Source of the DNA: Gimesia chilikensis
GTDB lineage: Bacteria; Planctomycetota; Planctomycetia; Planctomycetales; Planctomycetaceae
Direction of reading: 5' to 3'
Assembly (NCBI RefSeq): GCF_008329715.1
Contig: NZ_VTSR01000012.1
Location: 178,362 to 242,361, forward strand
Length of the DNA stretch: 64,000 nucleotides
Translations under genes and position numbers: made by a program
Notes under the pieces: model-generated
Database searches by the model: none
The model's input: the letters and a program-made list of their open reading frames with translations, nothing else
What the model was told of the DNA's origin: nothing
In this document: positions 8,812 to 17,793 of the stretch, piece by piece
Numbering within the stretch: the first letter of the stretch is position 1
Layout of the letters: each line of letters begins with the position of its first letter

Positions 8812-9321
8812 TTAAAAGGGACCTTGGGGTCTCTTCGGAAAAAGCGCTTCATTCTCTCTTAACGTTAGATCCTTCGGTAGATAATACGACTCTTTACAAA
8901 GTTCTTTATATTTTTTGAGATAGCTCGCTCCAAAATATTCCAGTAGTAGAGGTTCTAATTCGAGGGCTTGTCTGGTAACAACCAGATGACATAACTGCAT
9001 AAACAGGTACCGATCATGCTTGGCGATTTCTCCTATTTCATTAAATCCATCAATATAAAACAACGTCAGTATCACAATGGCATCGATGTCAGTTAAGGTT
9101 TCAGAAAGATGGGACCAGTCTGGAGTATTATCATCTCCCATTACTGCAACATAGTCTCCAGCCCATCTCCCTTTCGAATAATCGAGCATCAGATGAAAGG
9201 CTCGACTGGCGAGTGTCCTTCCCAATCCTCGATGACGTAGACTACCACCCAAAGTATCGATACAGAATTTTCTTTCTTCGTCAGATTGACATAGTAGTAA
9301 TAAACGCCCATATCGAAACAC
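8812..9321 (-). CDS. Hypothetical protein
   Basis: 169 residues of no recognised family, predicted soluble and mostly helical. Visible features are LLLLCQSDEERKFCIDTLGG followed by RHRGLGRTLASRAFHLMLDY, then an acidic central loop (GDDNTPDWSHLSETLTDIDA), a hydrophobic helix IVILTLFYIDGFNEIGEIAK, and a Lys/Tyr-rich C-terminus. Base composition here is clearly more AT-rich than in the flanking genes, and the flanking DNA at 9322-9385 is also AT-rich, which hints at acquired DNA. The gene has no obvious partner. The start codon is uncertain because no strong Shine-Dalgarno is visible. Confidence 0.5.
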   Translation of the reverse strand: MFRYGRLLLLCQSDEERKFCIDTLGGSLRHRGLGRTLASRAFHLMLDYSKGRWAGDYVAVMGDDNTPDWSHLSETLTDIDAIVILTLFYIDGFNEIGEIAKHDRYLFMQLCHLVVTRQALELEPLLLEYFGASYLKKYKELCKESYYLPKDLTLRENEALFPKRPQGPF

Positions 9322-9385
9322 TTTTTCAAAATAGTAATAGTAAATATCTAAACGTCGAGCATCTGTTTAAACTTCTGATCAAACA

Positions 9386-9844
9386 CTACATCATCGCGAG
9401 CAGCGTTTCATATCCATTAAATTCGTTTTTCCAGTCGGCATAACAGCCGACGAGTCCACAGGCCACGCAGCGGCAGCCGAGGTAAAGCCATTTCACATCC
9501 GGGGACAGCGAATCATCCTCATTGCGGTAGCGATAAATGCCGGCCGTGATCTGAAAGACTTCCGCACCGCAGACGCAGCCATGTTTCTCGATGTCTGCTT
9601 CCTCAGCGTACTCTTCACTGTCACCCATCAGATGTTCGTCTTCACATCTGCCACAGATCCGCAGTGCCACCCCTTCGTCTTCATCGGTACCGAAGTAGAA
9701 CGAATCGTTCCCGCAGGTACAGCGGACATCTGCAAAATTATCAATCGGGTAACCATTCAGTTCGCTGTACCGCTGCAGTTCCTGACGCAGGTCTGCATGA
9801 TCGTCGCCGTACCAGTAACCATCCTGTTTTTTCTGAAGACTCAT
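9386..9844 (-). CDS. Cysteine-rich zinc-binding-type hypothetical protein
   Basis: 152 residues, very acidic, with eight or more cysteines in paired motifs: VRCTCGNDSFYFG near residue 41, RICGRCEDEHLMGDSEEYAE near 63, HGCVCGAEVFQI near 89 and GCRCVACGLVGCYADWKNEF near the C-terminus. The pattern suggests two zinc-ribbon-like folds, each built from two CxC or CxxC knuckles, repeated within the protein. No signal peptide or membrane segment is present. I do not know a named function. Zinc binding is inference from the spacing. It is divergent from the FGE-like gene. Confidence 0.6.
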   Translation of the reverse strand: MSLQKKQDGYWYGDDHADLRQELQRYSELNGYPIDNFADVRCTCGNDSFYFGTDEDEGVALRICGRCEDEHLMGDSEEYAEEADIEKHGCVCGAEVFQITAGIYRYRNEDDSLSPDVKWLYLGCRCVACGLVGCYADWKNEFNGYETLLAMM

Positions 9845-9977
9845 TGGCCATCACTTTCATCGAATCGGGCGACCGGACAAAAAAATATTGTTGATCCGCC
9901 GGTTGCGATTCCTTATGGTAAAAGATCGGAGATTTCCTGCCTGCTCGCTTAGCCTACCTTAACAAGGGACCCGCCTG

Positions 9978-11057
9978 ATGAGAATCACAAATGTGCTGCG
10001 TCTGCTGTTGTTGTCTGGAGTCATTTTCAATGTCGCTCTGCCCGCGAAGTCATCCGCCGCTGATCCACCAGCCCAGGGCACTTCAAAACAGATCGATCTG
10101 GGAGCAGACGTTTCACTGGAGGTCCTGTATATTCCGCCGGGTAAGTTCATGATGGGCAGTACTCCGGAAGAAAAAGCCTGGGCGACCGGTCGGGAAGGGG
10201 GCGCAACGCCGGGCACCGTGCGCGAGTCCTACGAAGGAGAAAAGCCCCGCCCGATGCAGGTCAAAGACGGTTTCTGGATGGGACGGACCGAGGTCAGCGT
10301 CGGCCAGTTCAAACGCTTTGTCGAAGAGAGCGGCTACGTGACCGATGCCGAGAAGCCGGATGGAGAAACGCAGGTCTTTGATCCCAACTGGAAGATCACG
10401 GCCAAAGCCCCGCCGCACCCCTGGATTTCGGTAAAAGGCAAAAGCTGGCGTGATCCGGGTTTCGGATTTCCGCTGCGCGACTGTTACCCGGTCGTCTGTG
10501 TGAGCTGGAACGACGGCCGCGCGTTCTGCAAGTGGCTGACCGAGCGTGAGCGTAAAGCGGGACGCCTGCCGGAAGGTCTGGAGTACCGCCTGCCTACCGA
10601 AGCCGAGTGGGCGTATGCCTGCCGGGGCGGAAGCACCGAGAGTCACTATTTCTGGTGGGGCGATGATCTGCGGGATGGCGAAGGTCGCCTGAATATCTCC
10701 GCTGTCGACTTCCTGCCCGGACGCAACAAGATCTGGCCGCTGGCGAATGCCCCGTGGAGTGATGGCTTCGCGTTTGTCTCTCCCGTCGACCATTATGGCG
10801 AGATGGGACGCAACGGTTTCGGGCTGGCCGACATGTGTGGCGGCGTCTGGGAAATCGTCCTCGATCATTTCGATCCCACGGGGGGCCATGAAGAAGTCTA
10901 TCTGGTAGACCAGAATCGTCGCCCGGTCTGCCGGGGTGGAAACTACTACGACGTACCCGGCAATGCCCGCTGCGCCGTCCGCCTGGGACTCAAGAGTGAT
11001 TATTATTCCGATTCCCGCGACGGCTTTCGTATTTGCCTGGGTGTCCCCCGGGGGTGA
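9978..11057 (+). CDS. Secreted formylglycine-generating-enzyme-fold (SUMF1) protein without catalytic cysteines
   Basis: 359 residues with a signal peptide (residues 1-29, ending NVALPAKSSA). The sulfatase-modifying-factor domain fills the rest: YIPPGKFMMGS near residue 50, GFWMGRTEVSVGQFKRFVEE, PVVCVSWNDGRAFCKWL, YRLPTEAEWAYACRGG, and the C-terminal CRGGNYYDVPGNARCAVRLG then DGFRICLG. In true formylglycine-generating enzymes two cysteines lie in the segment after the GGS/GGN strand; here that segment reads YYDVPGNA, so the copper-binding catalytic pair appears absent. It is therefore probably a non-FGE member of the family, perhaps ligand binding. No sulfatase gene is nearby, which agrees. 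Planctomycetes encode many such secreted paralogues. Confidence 0.85.
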   Translation: MRITNVLRLLLLSGVIFNVALPAKSSAADPPAQGTSKQIDLGADVSLEVLYIPPGKFMMGSTPEEKAWATGREGGATPGTVRESYEGEKPRPMQVKDGFWMGRTEVSVGQFKRFVEESGYVTDAEKPDGETQVFDPNWKITAKAPPHPWISVKGKSWRDPGFGFPLRDCYPVVCVSWNDGRAFCKWLTERERKAGRLPEGLEYRLPTEAEWAYACRGGSTESHYFWWGDDLRDGEGRLNISAVDFLPGRNKIWPLANAPWSDGFAFVSPVDHYGEMGRNGFGLADMCGGVWEIVLDHFDPTGGHEEVYLVDQNRRPVCRGGNYYDVPGNARCAVRLGLKSDYYSDSRDGFRICLGVPRG

Positions 11058-11101
11058 TCGAAAATGAGAAGCATCACTATTGAATTATCAGGGCCGGTCA
11101 C

Positions 11102-11617
11102 TTGGCTTTTTTAGAAGATCTCAAGAAGTGGCCGTATAGCCCCCGGGAAACGTGGAATATCTGGCTGTTCCTGGTGCCGAAGCTATTGTATGTGGTTTCA
11201 GGATTCGTGATGTGTCTGGCCATATTAATCTTTCTGTCAGGAGCGGTTCCGACCTTTCGCACTTACTTGTTTGTTAATAATGCAATAAAAACCGACGGGG
11301 TTCTGCTGTCTAACAAATATATTTCAAATGAATCTTCCTGTCCCACGTTCCGTTTTGAAGACCGGCAGGGTAAAACACATGAGTTTACCTCTTCAACCAG
11401 CTATAGCCCACCACTCGGCAAACCGGGGCAAACATTTGAGATTCTTTATGACCCCGATGACCCTGAAGTTGCGGCAGAGAATAATCAACGGTCACTTTGG
11501 GGATCAGGACCTGTTTTATTACGATCTGGCTTTGTCAATCTTCTAACGTTTGGAGCCATCTATCTTTATACCAGACGTATCTTGAATAATCGGATTCGGA
11601 ATCTGAGTGATGACTAA
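11102..11617 (+). CDS. DUF3592 family membrane protein
   Basis: 171 residues. A membrane helix at about residues 27-49 (PKLLYVVSGFVMCLAILIFL) is followed by an extracytoplasmic beta-type domain and a second hydrophobic helix near residues 139-157. The middle has the DUF3592 pattern: a TDGVLLSN strand, PTFRFEDRQGKTHEFTSSTS, and the diagnostic GKPGQTFEILYDPDDPEVA. The family is of unknown function. The frame opens with TTG at 11102; a weak AGGG lies 8 bases before it, and the nearby ATG at 11064 is in another frame that stops after 16 codons. It follows the FGE-like gene by 44 bases and could be co-transcribed. Confidence 0.7.
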   Translation: MAFLEDLKKWPYSPRETWNIWLFLVPKLLYVVSGFVMCLAILIFLSGAVPTFRTYLFVNNAIKTDGVLLSNKYISNESSCPTFRFEDRQGKTHEFTSSTSYSPPLGKPGQTFEILYDPDDPEVAAENNQRSLWGSGPVLLRSGFVNLLTFGAIYLYTRRILNNRIRNLSDD

Positions 11618-11630
11618 GCCGCCCGGTCAG

Positions 11631-12269
11631 TCATTCGTTCTGAGTCGCGTCGCACTTCTCCAGAAACGTTTTGAGATTTTTCACAGCGCAATTATCAGGG
11701 TCTGCTGTTTCTGCAGTTTCGAGTGCAGGCTTCAACTGCTCACGGATCGTGCAAAGCTCTGGTGAGACCTCAATTCCACGGCCAATGCGAATCAGCAGCA
11801 ACTCCCTGGCTTCGAAGCGAATGGCTTCACTCTGGTGGTTCATCAGTTCGAGCACGGTACGATCAATCTCAGCCGAAGGATGAAAGACCTGCCGGAGCGT
11901 GCTTATTGCGTGTAGTCGTACCTTGAGGCTCTTGTCATGGAGCGCCAGGTTACAAAGCGCGGTAATCAGTGGCTGACTGCTTTCCTGGTGAGAACCAATA
12001 TAGGCACCGGTTGCGCTGATAGTGATATATCGGGTGTTGGTATTTTGATGAGCCAGGTATTCCTGAAGTACCGGAAGCGCTTCTGGACCTGCTGAGCAAC
12101 TCGTATCATAGGCCATTCTTCCCAGTTGATTCTGTAGTTCAAGTCGCAGAATCCAACTGGAAGGCGTCAGATGCCAGAACAGAAACAACGCCAGAGGGGT
12201 CCCGATGATCAACAGCAGACAACCCAGTCCGCTTCGATTGTATTTGAAGTAGAATTTTGACGGTTTCAT
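11631..12269 (-). CDS. Membrane-anchored HEAT-repeat-like hypothetical protein
   Basis: About 212 residues from the ATG at 12269. An N-terminal membrane helix (GLGCLLLIIGTPLALFLFWH) anchors a soluble helical domain. The helical part has pairs of the type LPVLQEYLAHQNTNTRYITI, LITALCNLALHDKSLKVRLH, and LELMNHQSEAIRFEARELLL, which resemble HEAT repeats. The ATG overlaps the TGA of the upstream phosphodiesterase gene as ATGA, which both fixes the start and indicates translational coupling. HEAT-like domains usually bind proteins; the partner is unknown. The operon order is DUF2256, phosphodiesterase, then this gene. Confidence 0.6.
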   Translation of the reverse strand: MKPSKFYFKYNRSGLGCLLLIIGTPLALFLFWHLTPSSWILRLELQNQLGRMAYDTSCSAGPEALPVLQEYLAHQNTNTRYITISATGAYIGSHQESSQPLITALCNLALHDKSLKVRLHAISTLRQVFHPSAEIDRTVLELMNHQSEAIRFEARELLLIRIGRGIEVSPELCTIREQLKPALETAETADPDNCAVKNLKTFLEKCDATQNE

Positions 12270-12754
12270 CGGGGCACCTCGATCCACTGCAGATCGTCGG
12301 TTGCCAGATCAAGTGTAGCGACGGTGAAGACTTTCGCCCTGAACAGGGCACCCGGGTTAATGCGGCGGGTGGTACCTTCATGGAAATCGTGGGTCTGGTG
12401 CGAATGGCCGGTGAGCAGGTAATCGGGCTCGGCAGCCAGCAGGTTTTTGAGATCACGGCTGATATGACCGTGCACCAGGGCAATGCGCCTTTCGGCCAGT
12501 TTGACTTCGCCGCCCCAGCGCAGACAATGAATGTCCTGTTCCCGTGCCGCCTGTTCGAGTTGAGGGACAAAGTCGGCGTCGTGATTGCCAAAGGTAAAAT
12601 AGAACGGGAGTATTGCGCAGGCAGAGACGATCTCAGGTGTTGCCAGGTCACCACAATGAAACAGCGCCTCGGCACCCGCCTCCTGCAGCAGCGCGACGGC
12701 GCGTACGGTCCGCTCCAGGTGATTGTGTGAATCTGAGAGGATACCGATTTTCAC
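12266..12754 (-). CDS. YfcE/MJ0936-type metallophosphoesterase
   Basis: 162 residues, the usual length for small calcineurin-like phosphodiesterases of the YfcE/MJ0936 group. All metal-binding motifs are present in order: DSHNH at residues 8-12 (DxH), HCGDLATPE near 34 (GDxx), FGNHDAD near 54 (GNHD), VHGH near 94 and [11 protein letters not shown] near 114 (GHSH). Residues NPGAL near the end also match the family. Members hydrolyse phosphodiesters or cyclic nucleotides in vitro with Mn or other divalent metals; the natural substrate is usually unknown. The gene is sandwiched by ATGA overlaps on both sides, with DUF2256 upstream and the HEAT-like membrane protein downstream. Confidence 0.88.
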   Translation of the reverse strand: MKIGILSDSHNHLERTVRAVALLQEAGAEALFHCGDLATPEIVSACAILPFYFTFGNHDADFVPQLEQAAREQDIHCLRWGGEVKLAERRIALVHGHISRDLKNLLAAEPDYLLTGHSHQTHDFHEGTTRRINPGALFRAKVFTVATLDLATDDLQWIEVPR

Positions 12755-12897
12755 TCTGCCTGTCCTCGGTTACGTCGACAGCGCGTGCTGCAGTACCTGA
12801 CTTCCTCCCAGACACGGGCCCACTTTTTACGCCAGGTAAAAGGCCGCCCGCAGGCGGCGCAGCGCTTTTGTGGCAGCTCCGATTTGCGGTGCGTCAT
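12751..12897 (-). CDS. DUF2256 small zinc-finger protein
   Basis: 48 residues from the ATG at 12897. The sequence [20 protein letters not shown] followed by [14 protein letters not shown] is the DUF2256 signature: CxxC, a conserved FTWRKKW block, and a second CxxxC pair. The frame stays open upstream to 12990, but those 31 residues have no family similarity, so the internal ATG is preferred. The function of DUF2256 is unknown; a structural zinc is likely from the four cysteines. Its stop overlaps the start of the phosphodiesterase gene (ATGA), so the two are probably translated as a coupled unit. Confidence 0.82.
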   Translation of the reverse strand: MTHRKSELPQKRCAACGRPFTWRKKWARVWEEVRYCSTRCRRNRGQAE

Positions 12898-13026
12898 GGG
12901 TAAAGGCCCCCGTTTCCAGGATTGATGATTTAACTGGATTCTAGGGACTACCCTACCTTCAGGCCAGTTGGAAATATCAGACGGGGCCATCTACGCAGCC
13001 GAATTCAGCCAGATATTCTACAGAAG

Positions 13027-13368
13027 CTATTTACTGTCACGATCATGCACATGAGCCGGCGGAGCCGTGGCCTCGACTGCGACGAACGGTTCCAGGATCC
13101 GATAGCGGTGAACCGCATGTTTCGGTACCAGCCAGCTTTCGCCCGGATTGAGCAGCAGCTTCTGGTCTTCCAGTTCCAGTTCAGCCGTCCCTTTGATGAC
13201 GAATCCGACGACTTCATAATCCCGGCTCATTGGTTGCGGGTCGACCGATCCAGGCGATTCTTCCCAGAGTCGCATCGAAACCGAAACTCCGGATGCCAGA
13301 TATTTTTGTCCCATCGTTCCTTCGGGGGAATGGGCTGAGTCTACTTTTTTGACAGTGGTATCATTCAT
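13027..13368 (-). CDS. Cupin-domain protein
   Basis: 113 residues forming one cupin_2 barrel. Motif 1 is the YEVVGFVIKGTAELELEDQK region and motif 2 is LNPGESWLVPKHAVHRYRIL. Motif 1 has only partial metal ligands, with Glu in YEVVG and no His-x-His pair, so metal binding is uncertain. The C-terminal tail AVEATAPPAHVHDRDSK contains HxH, a feature seen in other small cupins. Such proteins can be sensors, isomerases or dioxygenases; nothing here decides. It lies between the DUF2256 operon and the BON lipoprotein gene, separated from each by roughly 100 bases or more. Confidence 0.75.
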   Translation of the reverse strand: MNDTTVKKVDSAHSPEGTMGQKYLASGVSVSMRLWEESPGSVDPQPMSRDYEVVGFVIKGTAELELEDQKLLLNPGESWLVPKHAVHRYRILEPFVAVEATAPPAHVHDRDSK

Positions 13369-13464
13369 TTCTGAATTCCTTTCTGCTGAAATGGGCGTGA
13401 GCCACGCCAGTTGCTGACGCGGCTCACTGAAAGTGAAACGGTGTTGTAAAGCGGTTGGATGAAA

Positions 13465-14991
13465 TCAGTCGCTTTTCACCACCAGTTCGTTATCAACGAG
13501 CAGGGCGCCCCCTTCGTAAGCGTTTTCAGTAGAGGCCCTTCTTTCGCTCCAGGAACTGACCTGCCCTTTGAGGGTCGCGATACCGTCATCCACGGAGACC
13601 TTGATCTTCTCGGAACTGACAAACGGACTCCACCAGAGCTCATCCTGAATATCGTTTTTAATTTCCTTATCCGACTGGTAAGGTGACCTGCGGTCATAGC
13701 GCACCAGGGCATCCTGATCGATGAAGAGATCATCAATGTAGGGATCGGAAACGTAAGGCCGCTGTTCCGCAACACTCAGGAAGTTCCTGACATCCACGAT
13801 GCCGGGAACCCGTGACGCCAGATCATCGGCGCGGTTCTTTTCATACTGCGAGTCGACCTTCCCATACAGGTACGCGGTGTCATTCAGGACGGTGACATTA
13901 ATGTCGAAACGTTCGATATAAGGATCGCGGTAGAAAGTGTCGCGAACATCCGCGGCGATGGCTGAATCTTCACGGTTCTGATTGAACCTCGTTTTCAGCC
14001 GGTTCTCCACATAGCTGACGCCCACCGTATTTTTCGCATCCCGGGCGGCTGCACGACGGGCTTTGAGATTGTCGACCGTTCCCCGCAGGGTCACGGTACG
14101 GCCAGTTACTTCGGCATCGACGTTGAAGGATTTCACACGTGGATCTCTCATTAAGGCATCCTGCACGGCGCTGCTGATTTCTGCTTCTGATTTACTCACG
14201 AATTTATTGCCGCGCAGTTTTTCTTCATGTATCCAGGGATCAACTTCCAGGTGTTCTGTGTCCACATCGTTCACGCCTGCGACCCAGGCATCGGCTTTCG
14301 CCATTCTTACTTCCGCAGCGCTACCGACAACCCCTGCGAGCTTCACCTGACCCTGATCGACGGTGACGGTAATCATGTGGTCATTAATTTGTGAATCCCA
14401 GCGGAGGGTTTCCTGCACTTCTTCTTCGATTTCCTGATCCGGACGTTCATCCTTGTAAAAGACGTGAATCTCTTCCTGCAGATCAACAACACCGCGTACT
14501 CCCTGGGCCACCTTCTTAACCAGATCCAGTTCCTGATACGATTCCACTTTGCCCGTCAGCTTGACAGCGCCTTCATTCACGCGAACATCAATCTCCCGGG
14601 CTTCCGTTGCTGGATCGGTACGCAGTGCCGTCTTGATATCTTGCTTGATAGCATCATCCGTTCTGAGAGGAGAAGGTTTGACTTCAATCCGATTGACCAC
14701 GGCCCGAACCCCTTTGACGGTCTCAGCAATCCGCACTGCCCGCTCCTTGGCCAGGATGTTATTGACCTGACCGGAGAGCGTGACGATGCCATCTTCGGTC
14801 TGGATGTCGAGTCTGGTCGAGACCACACCCGGGTCGAGCAGCATCTCATCACTGATCTTGTCACTGATGGTCTGGTTGGTCATTTCGGGTTCCGCTCTGA
14901 CCTCACGACGTGGAACACATCCCACGAGGAAAGTCAGTGTCGCCAGAGCACAGAGCCAGGTTCTTCGCTGTCGAGAGTTGAGTAAAGCCAT
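13465..14991 (-). CDS. Six-BON-domain lipoprotein
   Basis: 508 residues. The N-terminus has a hydrophobic segment ending in the lipobox LVGC (Cys25), so lipid attachment is likely. Six BON domains follow, starting near residues 41, 113, 186, 268, 342 and 441; each has the pattern of an acidic helix (e.g. DDAIKQDIKTALRTDP) then V-x-L-x-G-x-V and an amphipathic helix ending in a G-V block. Between BON 5 and 6 is a linker of about 35 residues (YVSDPYIDDLFIDQDALVRY). BON domains bind phospholipids or cell-envelope components and occur in osmotic-stress proteins such as OsmY. A stress-related envelope role is therefore plausible but unproved. It is separated from the cupin by about 100 bases. Confidence 0.85.
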   Translation of the reverse strand: MALLNSRQRRTWLCALATLTFLVGCVPRREVRAEPEMTNQTISDKISDEMLLDPGVVSTRLDIQTEDGIVTLSGQVNNILAKERAVRIAETVKGVRAVVNRIEVKPSPLRTDDAIKQDIKTALRTDPATEAREIDVRVNEGAVKLTGKVESYQELDLVKKVAQGVRGVVDLQEEIHVFYKDERPDQEIEEEVQETLRWDSQINDHMITVTVDQGQVKLAGVVGSAAEVRMAKADAWVAGVNDVDTEHLEVDPWIHEEKLRGNKFVSKSEAEISSAVQDALMRDPRVKSFNVDAEVTGRTVTLRGTVDNLKARRAAARDAKNTVGVSYVENRLKTRFNQNREDSAIAADVRDTFYRDPYIERFDINVTVLNDTAYLYGKVDSQYEKNRADDLASRVPGIVDVRNFLSVAEQRPYVSDPYIDDLFIDQDALVRYDRRSPYQSDKEIKNDIQDELWWSPFVSSEKIKVSVDDGIATLKGQVSSWSERRASTENAYEGGALLVDNELVVKSD

Positions 14992-15384
14992 TGCTGCCTC
15001 CTTCTACATGCGAGTTTATGATACAGACTGCTTCTAGTGCTGATCGTCTCAGGCGGTGTCAGTGGTGAAATCTGAGGCAAGAGAATCTGCCTGAGTGGGA
15101 TTCGGTGAGAATGCACGCGTTGTTGTGTATCAAATGCCGCAAAACCTATGCCAGTGATGTACTGATTACGGCAGCGTTTGCGTCAAAGTGTTGGCAGTCA
15201 GGCAGGTAGAAAAATCTACGTTTTATAAGAGACACCATCGCTTCTGGACGCTCAGCCCCCGCTTTGCGCGGAGAGCCACCGATCAGTAAATTGATCTTCC
15301 CGTCTCCGTAGAGCATAATGAATTAACAAGACAAATGTTTTTTACCTTCCTGCTCAGAATGACCCACCGTACAGGACTCCGCTG
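14992..15384. other. Intergenic region between divergent BON and SGNH genes
   Basis: 393 bases with no supportable gene. It must hold the promoters for the BON lipoprotein (minus) and the SGNH hydrolase (plus). I note the short inverted repeat GATCA/TGATC near 15280-15295 and GAATC/GATTC near 15083-15103, both too short to interpret. Confidence 0.45.
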
Positions 15385-16227
15385 ATGAACTCACCCCGTT
15401 TACGTTCCCTGAAATTTCTATTGCCGCTGTGCTGCCTGCTTTTGCTGCTTGTGACTTCTGCCCGGGCTGAGCATGAAGGCAAGATTCAAATCCTGCTGCT
15501 GGGTGACAGCACTACAGAGGGCAGCATTCCCCGCCGGTTGAAACCGGAAGGACCGCATCTGGAATCCGTCATCGAACAACTGCTGGCCGCGGAAGGCGAT
15601 CTGCCGGCCTGTCATGTGATCAACTCCAGCTTGAGCGGCGAATACATCAAGCGGCTGTTTGATTCGGGCCGCTACGATCGGGATGCGGCCAAGCTGCCGG
15701 GCGTGGATTATATCTTCATCCGCTATGGGCTGAATGACCGGGCGAAGCGGGAGGACTTCACGGAGAACTTCCCCAAAGATTTCCATGCGCTGCTGGACCG
15801 TCTGCGCAAAGACCATCCCCAGGCGGTGCTGATTCCCATGACGGTGATTCCGTTTGCCAATGAAGAGGTGAGCAAAGAGATCAACGCTCTGATCTTCGGC
15901 GTTGCGAAAGCAGAGGGGCTGGAAGTGTTTGACATTTATCCACGGTATGCTGCTGAGCTCAAACAGGGCTTTAACATGCTCAACTACCGCCGCTATCCGG
16001 TGGAAAAGGTTCCCGAAAAATATCAGGCTCTGGTCAAACCCTTTATCTCGGGAGGCCGGGTAGTCGTGATGGCTAATGAGCTCGATCCGATCCTGGGACA
16101 TCTGCCCGGCTGGTACTCGGACCGGCACCCGAATCTGGCAGGTTATAATGTGATCGCTGACGAAACCGCGAAATATCTCGCACCTAAACTGCGGGCCCGC
16201 AAACCGGCGCAGGAATCAAAACCGTAA
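15385..16227 (+). CDS. Secreted SGNH/GDSL hydrolase
   Basis: 280 residues with a signal peptide cleaved after about residue 28 (VTSARA). The four SGNH blocks can be placed: block I GDSTTEG at 40-46 with the catalytic Ser, block II around NSSLSGEYIKR, block III GLND at 115-118, and block V DRHP at 246-249 with the catalytic Asp and His. The serine esterase/lipase triad therefore appears complete. In planctomycetes such enzymes are often sugar O-acetyl esterases. The ceramidase-family gene starts 27 bases after the stop, so the two are probably co-transcribed secreted hydrolases. The natural substrate is unknown. Confidence 0.85.
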   Translation: MNSPRLRSLKFLLPLCCLLLLLVTSARAEHEGKIQILLLGDSTTEGSIPRRLKPEGPHLESVIEQLLAAEGDLPACHVINSSLSGEYIKRLFDSGRYDRDAAKLPGVDYIFIRYGLNDRAKREDFTENFPKDFHALLDRLRKDHPQAVLIPMTVIPFANEEVSKEINALIFGVAKAEGLEVFDIYPRYAAELKQGFNMLNYRRYPVEKVPEKYQALVKPFISGGRVVVMANELDPILGHLPGWYSDRHPNLAGYNVIADETAKYLAPKLRARKPAQESKP

Positions 16228-16254
16228 TTCACCGAGGATTAGAGGAAATCGACG

Positions 16255-17778
16255 ATGCGAAATTCGATGCCACCTGTTTTAGCCAGCCTGATTCTGTTTG
16301 CAACACTGTTTTTCATGGCGACACATGGCGAATGCGGGCTCTCCGCAGGAGCAGCCACGGTCGATGTGACGCCGCCTACGTTGCCCGCGATTCAGAACGG
16401 GTTGTTTCTGGAACAGAATCAGGACAAAGTCCTGGATCGACTCAAAGCCCGCTGTTTTATCCTGCAGAATGACAGGGCGGCGATCGCCATCGTCGTCGTC
16501 GATTCCTGTATGATTCCCCGCGATGTCTGCGAACGGGCCAAAGTGCTGGCCAGCAAACAGACCGGCATTCCCATTCATCGGATGCTGATCGCCTCCACGC
16601 ATACGCACTCTGCTCCCAGTGTGATGAACTTTTGCCTGGGCACCCGCAGTGATCCCAGTTACGAGCGTTTCCTGCCTCCGAAACTGGCGGAAGGGATCGC
16701 ACAGGCATTCGCCAACCTGGAGCCGGCACGCGTCGGCTATACCAGCATTGATGCACCCGAGCATACGCACTGCCGTCGCTGGTTACGAGATCCCGAGCAG
16801 TACGGCGTCGATCCCTTCGGCGACAAAACGGTCCGGGCAATCATGCATCCGGGCTATCAGAATCCCGCCTTTATCGGCCCCGCCGGTCCCGCAGATACGG
16901 GGCTGTCACTGCTCAGCATTCAGTCTGCGGATGGCAAACGACCCATTGGTCTGCTGGCCAATTACTCGATGCACTATTTCGGCGCGCGGGGTGGATTTTC
17001 GTCCGATTACTACGGCCGGTTCTGTAACGAGCTGGAACAGAAAGTCGGTACACAAGGAGAGAAGCCGTTCGTGGCCGCCATGTCTCAGGGAACCTCCGGT
17101 GATCTGCAGTGGATGAATTATGGAGCGCCCCGTCGCACCGATTACTCGATCGACCAGTATGCCCGCGAACTGGCCGACATTGCCTGGAAGGCGTATCAAC
17201 AGATTGAGTACGACAGTTCCGAGTCACAGTTGAAGATGGCGGAATCGTCGCTGCTCATCAAACGCCGGTTGCCGAGTAAAGAGCGGCTGGCCTGGGCAGA
17301 CAAGTACAACCAGGCACGGGGCGAACGTCGTCCGAAATCAAAAGAAGAAGTTTATGCGGAACAGGCACAGTGGATTCACGAGCATCCACAGGAGCAGATC
17401 GTGCTGCAGGTGATTCGGATCGGCGACCTGGGGATCACGGCGATTCCGAACGAAGTCTATGGGATCACCGGGCTTAAGCTCAAAGCGCAGAGTCCGTTCA
17501 GGCAGACCTTCAACATGGGGCTGGCCAACGGCGCCGCGGGTTACATTCCGCCTCCCGAGCAGCATTACCTGGGAGGCTACACCACCTGGCCTGCCCGCAC
17601 CGCCGGTCTGGAAGTTCAGGCAGAGCCGCAGATTGTCGACAAACTGTTGCAGTTGATGGAATCCCTGTCGGGCGAAAAGCGCAAGCCGTTAACAACCGAT
17701 TTCTATAACGACCAGCAACGTACGGCGATCAAGAAGGCCCACACGGAAGATAATAACCGGGTGAACCGTGGGGAGTGA
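16255..17778 (+). CDS. Neutral/alkaline ceramidase-family secreted hydrolase
   Basis: 507 residues with a signal peptide (about residues 1-25, ending FMATHGECG). The family start GAATVDVTPPTLP is present, then HTHSAPS near residue 120 with zinc-ligand histidines, LLANYSMHYFG near 237 with a further His, and AMSQGTSGDLQWMNY near 282, which aligns with the catalytic-serine region of neutral ceramidases (GDxS type). The C-terminal half carries GITAIPNEVYGITGLKLK and ANGAAGYIPPPEQHYLGGY, also typical. The family hydrolyses amide bonds in ceramide, but planctomycete paralogues are numerous and may act on other lipids or glycans. It is paired with the upstream SGNH gene and converges on the FAD monooxygenase gene 15 bases away. 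Confidence 0.85.
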   Translation: MRNSMPPVLASLILFATLFFMATHGECGLSAGAATVDVTPPTLPAIQNGLFLEQNQDKVLDRLKARCFILQNDRAAIAIVVVDSCMIPRDVCERAKVLASKQTGIPIHRMLIASTHTHSAPSVMNFCLGTRSDPSYERFLPPKLAEGIAQAFANLEPARVGYTSIDAPEHTHCRRWLRDPEQYGVDPFGDKTVRAIMHPGYQNPAFIGPAGPADTGLSLLSIQSADGKRPIGLLANYSMHYFGARGGFSSDYYGRFCNELEQKVGTQGEKPFVAAMSQGTSGDLQWMNYGAPRRTDYSIDQYARELADIAWKAYQQIEYDSSESQLKMAESSLLIKRRLPSKERLAWADKYNQARGERRPKSKEEVYAEQAQWIHEHPQEQIVLQVIRIGDLGITAIPNEVYGITGLKLKAQSPFRQTFNMGLANGAAGYIPPPEQHYLGGYTTWPARTAGLEVQAEPQIVDKLLQLMESLSGEKRKPLTTDFYNDQQRTAIKKAHTEDNNRVNRGE

Positions 17779-17793
17779 TGTATCCGCCGCCCC

